NCBI GenBank assembly: GCA_021199405.1
Contig: JAJQID010000163.1
Span: forward strand, 1-7,280
Origin: Lachnospiraceae bacterium
Lineage (GTDB): Bacteria > Bacillota > Clostridia > Lachnospirales > Lachnospiraceae
Reading direction: 5' to 3'
Length of the DNA: 7,280 bases
The position numbers were made by a program, and so were the translations under genes. Below the pieces are notes generated by a model. It made no database searches. It was given only the letters and a program-made list of their open reading frames with translations, and had not been told where the DNA came from. This document shows, one piece after another, positions 6,682-7,280 of the stretch. The first letter of the stretch is position 1, and each line of letters starts with the position of its first letter.

Positions 6682-7280
6682 TTACTTTTTCTTTTCCGGT
6701 TCTTCCGCTTCCTTTTTGACAATGGCATAGGCGTATGTACAGATCATCGGCATATCCACGCAGAAAACCCGGATTTCATAGACGCCTTCCCTGGACGGCG
6801 ACGTATAAACACCGTCAGAGGTAATCTCACCGCTTCCCGGCTCTGTCATCTCATAAGCGATGCTGCAGGGCTCCATGTTGTTATAACGCACATGGAAATA
6901 ATGATTCTCCCTCACGCCCATCACCACCGTGGGCGTATCCACAGAAATGCTCTTACCGGTGTAATTTTCCGCAATTCCCAGATCATTGCCGGCCGGGAAA
7001 CGGATGGCTACCCACCGGTAGGTCAGGGACAGAAAGTTCACATTTTCCTGAAGCTTTGCCGCCACCACAAAGCTGCCCTTGTCCGCCATGACCTTTACAG
7101 CTGTCTCCACATCCACCGCGGATATCTGCTCCTTGTCAAAGAGCTTCGGATTTCCGTAAACCGTATTTTTGGAATTCATTCCCAGCGCCGGATCCTCCGC
7201 GATATATTCATAGCCGATCTCCACATATACATTGCCCTTGCCCAGGCCGTGCATGATCTCTCCGGAATAGCGGATATCTC
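6682..7280 (-). CDS. C-terminal part of an unrecognised protein ending in a bacterial Ig-like domain (enters from right edge)
   Basis: The frame is open to the window edge: codons before the internal ATG at 7254 read DIRYSGEI, so the true start lies outside and the visible part is about 199 residues ending at a TAA (6682-6684). I do not recognise the region encoded before about 6945. The last 80 residues or so (about 6712-6945) look like an Ig-like beta sandwich. They include SISVDTPTVVMGVRENHYF, then GEITSDGVYTSPSREGVYEI and a final AYAIVKK strand, matching the G.It..GvYtaP...G.y.i pattern of Big-type bacterial Ig domains. The tail is charged (EAEEPEKKK). No membrane segment is visible. It precedes the pseudokinase gene by about 40 bases and is likely the same transcription unit. 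It could be a structural or fibre-like component of the locus or an exported protein; the N-terminus decides. Confidence 0.7.
   Translation of the reverse strand, partial: DIRYSGEIMHGLGKGNVYVEIGYEYIAEDPALGMNSKNTVYGNPKLFDKEQISAVDVETAVKVMADKGSFVVAAKLQENVNFLSLTYRWVAIRFPAGNDLGIAENYTGKSISVDTPTVVMGVRENHYFHVRYNNMEPCSIAYEMTEPGSGEITSDGVYTSPSREGVYEIRVFCVDMPMICTYAYAIVKKEAEEPEKKK

Overview
All six genes in this window lie on the minus strand, so transcription runs from the right edge to the left edge. They are packed with gaps of a few tens of bases or less. Roughly even G+C, strong AGGAGG-type ribosome binding sites and use of a GTG start suggest a Bacillota (Firmicutes) genome, most likely a gut-type clostridium such as a Lachnospiraceae member. 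That assignment is inference from sequence style; no taxonomic marker gene is present.

In transcription order the genes are: (1) the 3' part of a gene entering from the right edge, whose product ends in an Ig-like beta-sandwich and a charged tail (7280 to 6682); (2) a protein of about 281 aa with a degenerate protein-kinase-like domain and one C-terminal membrane helix (6639 to 5794); (3) a 751-aa protein with four membrane segments, two extracytoplasmic sensor-like regions, a degenerate class III nucleotide-cyclase-like domain and a C-terminal TPR-like segment (5780 to 3525); (4) a 406-aa single-pass membrane protein with an extracytoplasmic stack of MORN-type repeats (3485 to 2265); (5) a 596-aa secreted, TolC-like helical protein with an acidic linker and a C-terminal beta domain (2268 to 478); (6) the N-terminal 153 residues of a DUF4255/Pvc16-type protein that runs off the left edge (460 to 1).

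The DUF4255 gene is the anchor for interpretation. This family is characteristic of extracellular contractile injection system (eCIS) and related phage-tail-like clusters, where Pvc16/Afp16 acts at the sheath/tube terminus. The window therefore probably shows the upstream edge of a contractile injection locus, with sheath, tube and baseplate genes expected beyond position 1. What stands out is what precedes it in the same apparent operon: a module of membrane and exported proteins (pseudokinase, pseudo-cyclase sensor, MORN protein, TolC-like protein) that is not part of the standard eCIS parts list.

A working hypothesis is that these proteins form an envelope-spanning platform or trigger for a contractile apparatus in a cell with Gram-positive-like features. 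The sequence supports the architecture and the linkage, not the function. No RNA genes, insertion sequences, CRISPR arrays, convincing terminators or internal promoters were seen, and no stretch longer than 300 bases lacks a gene.
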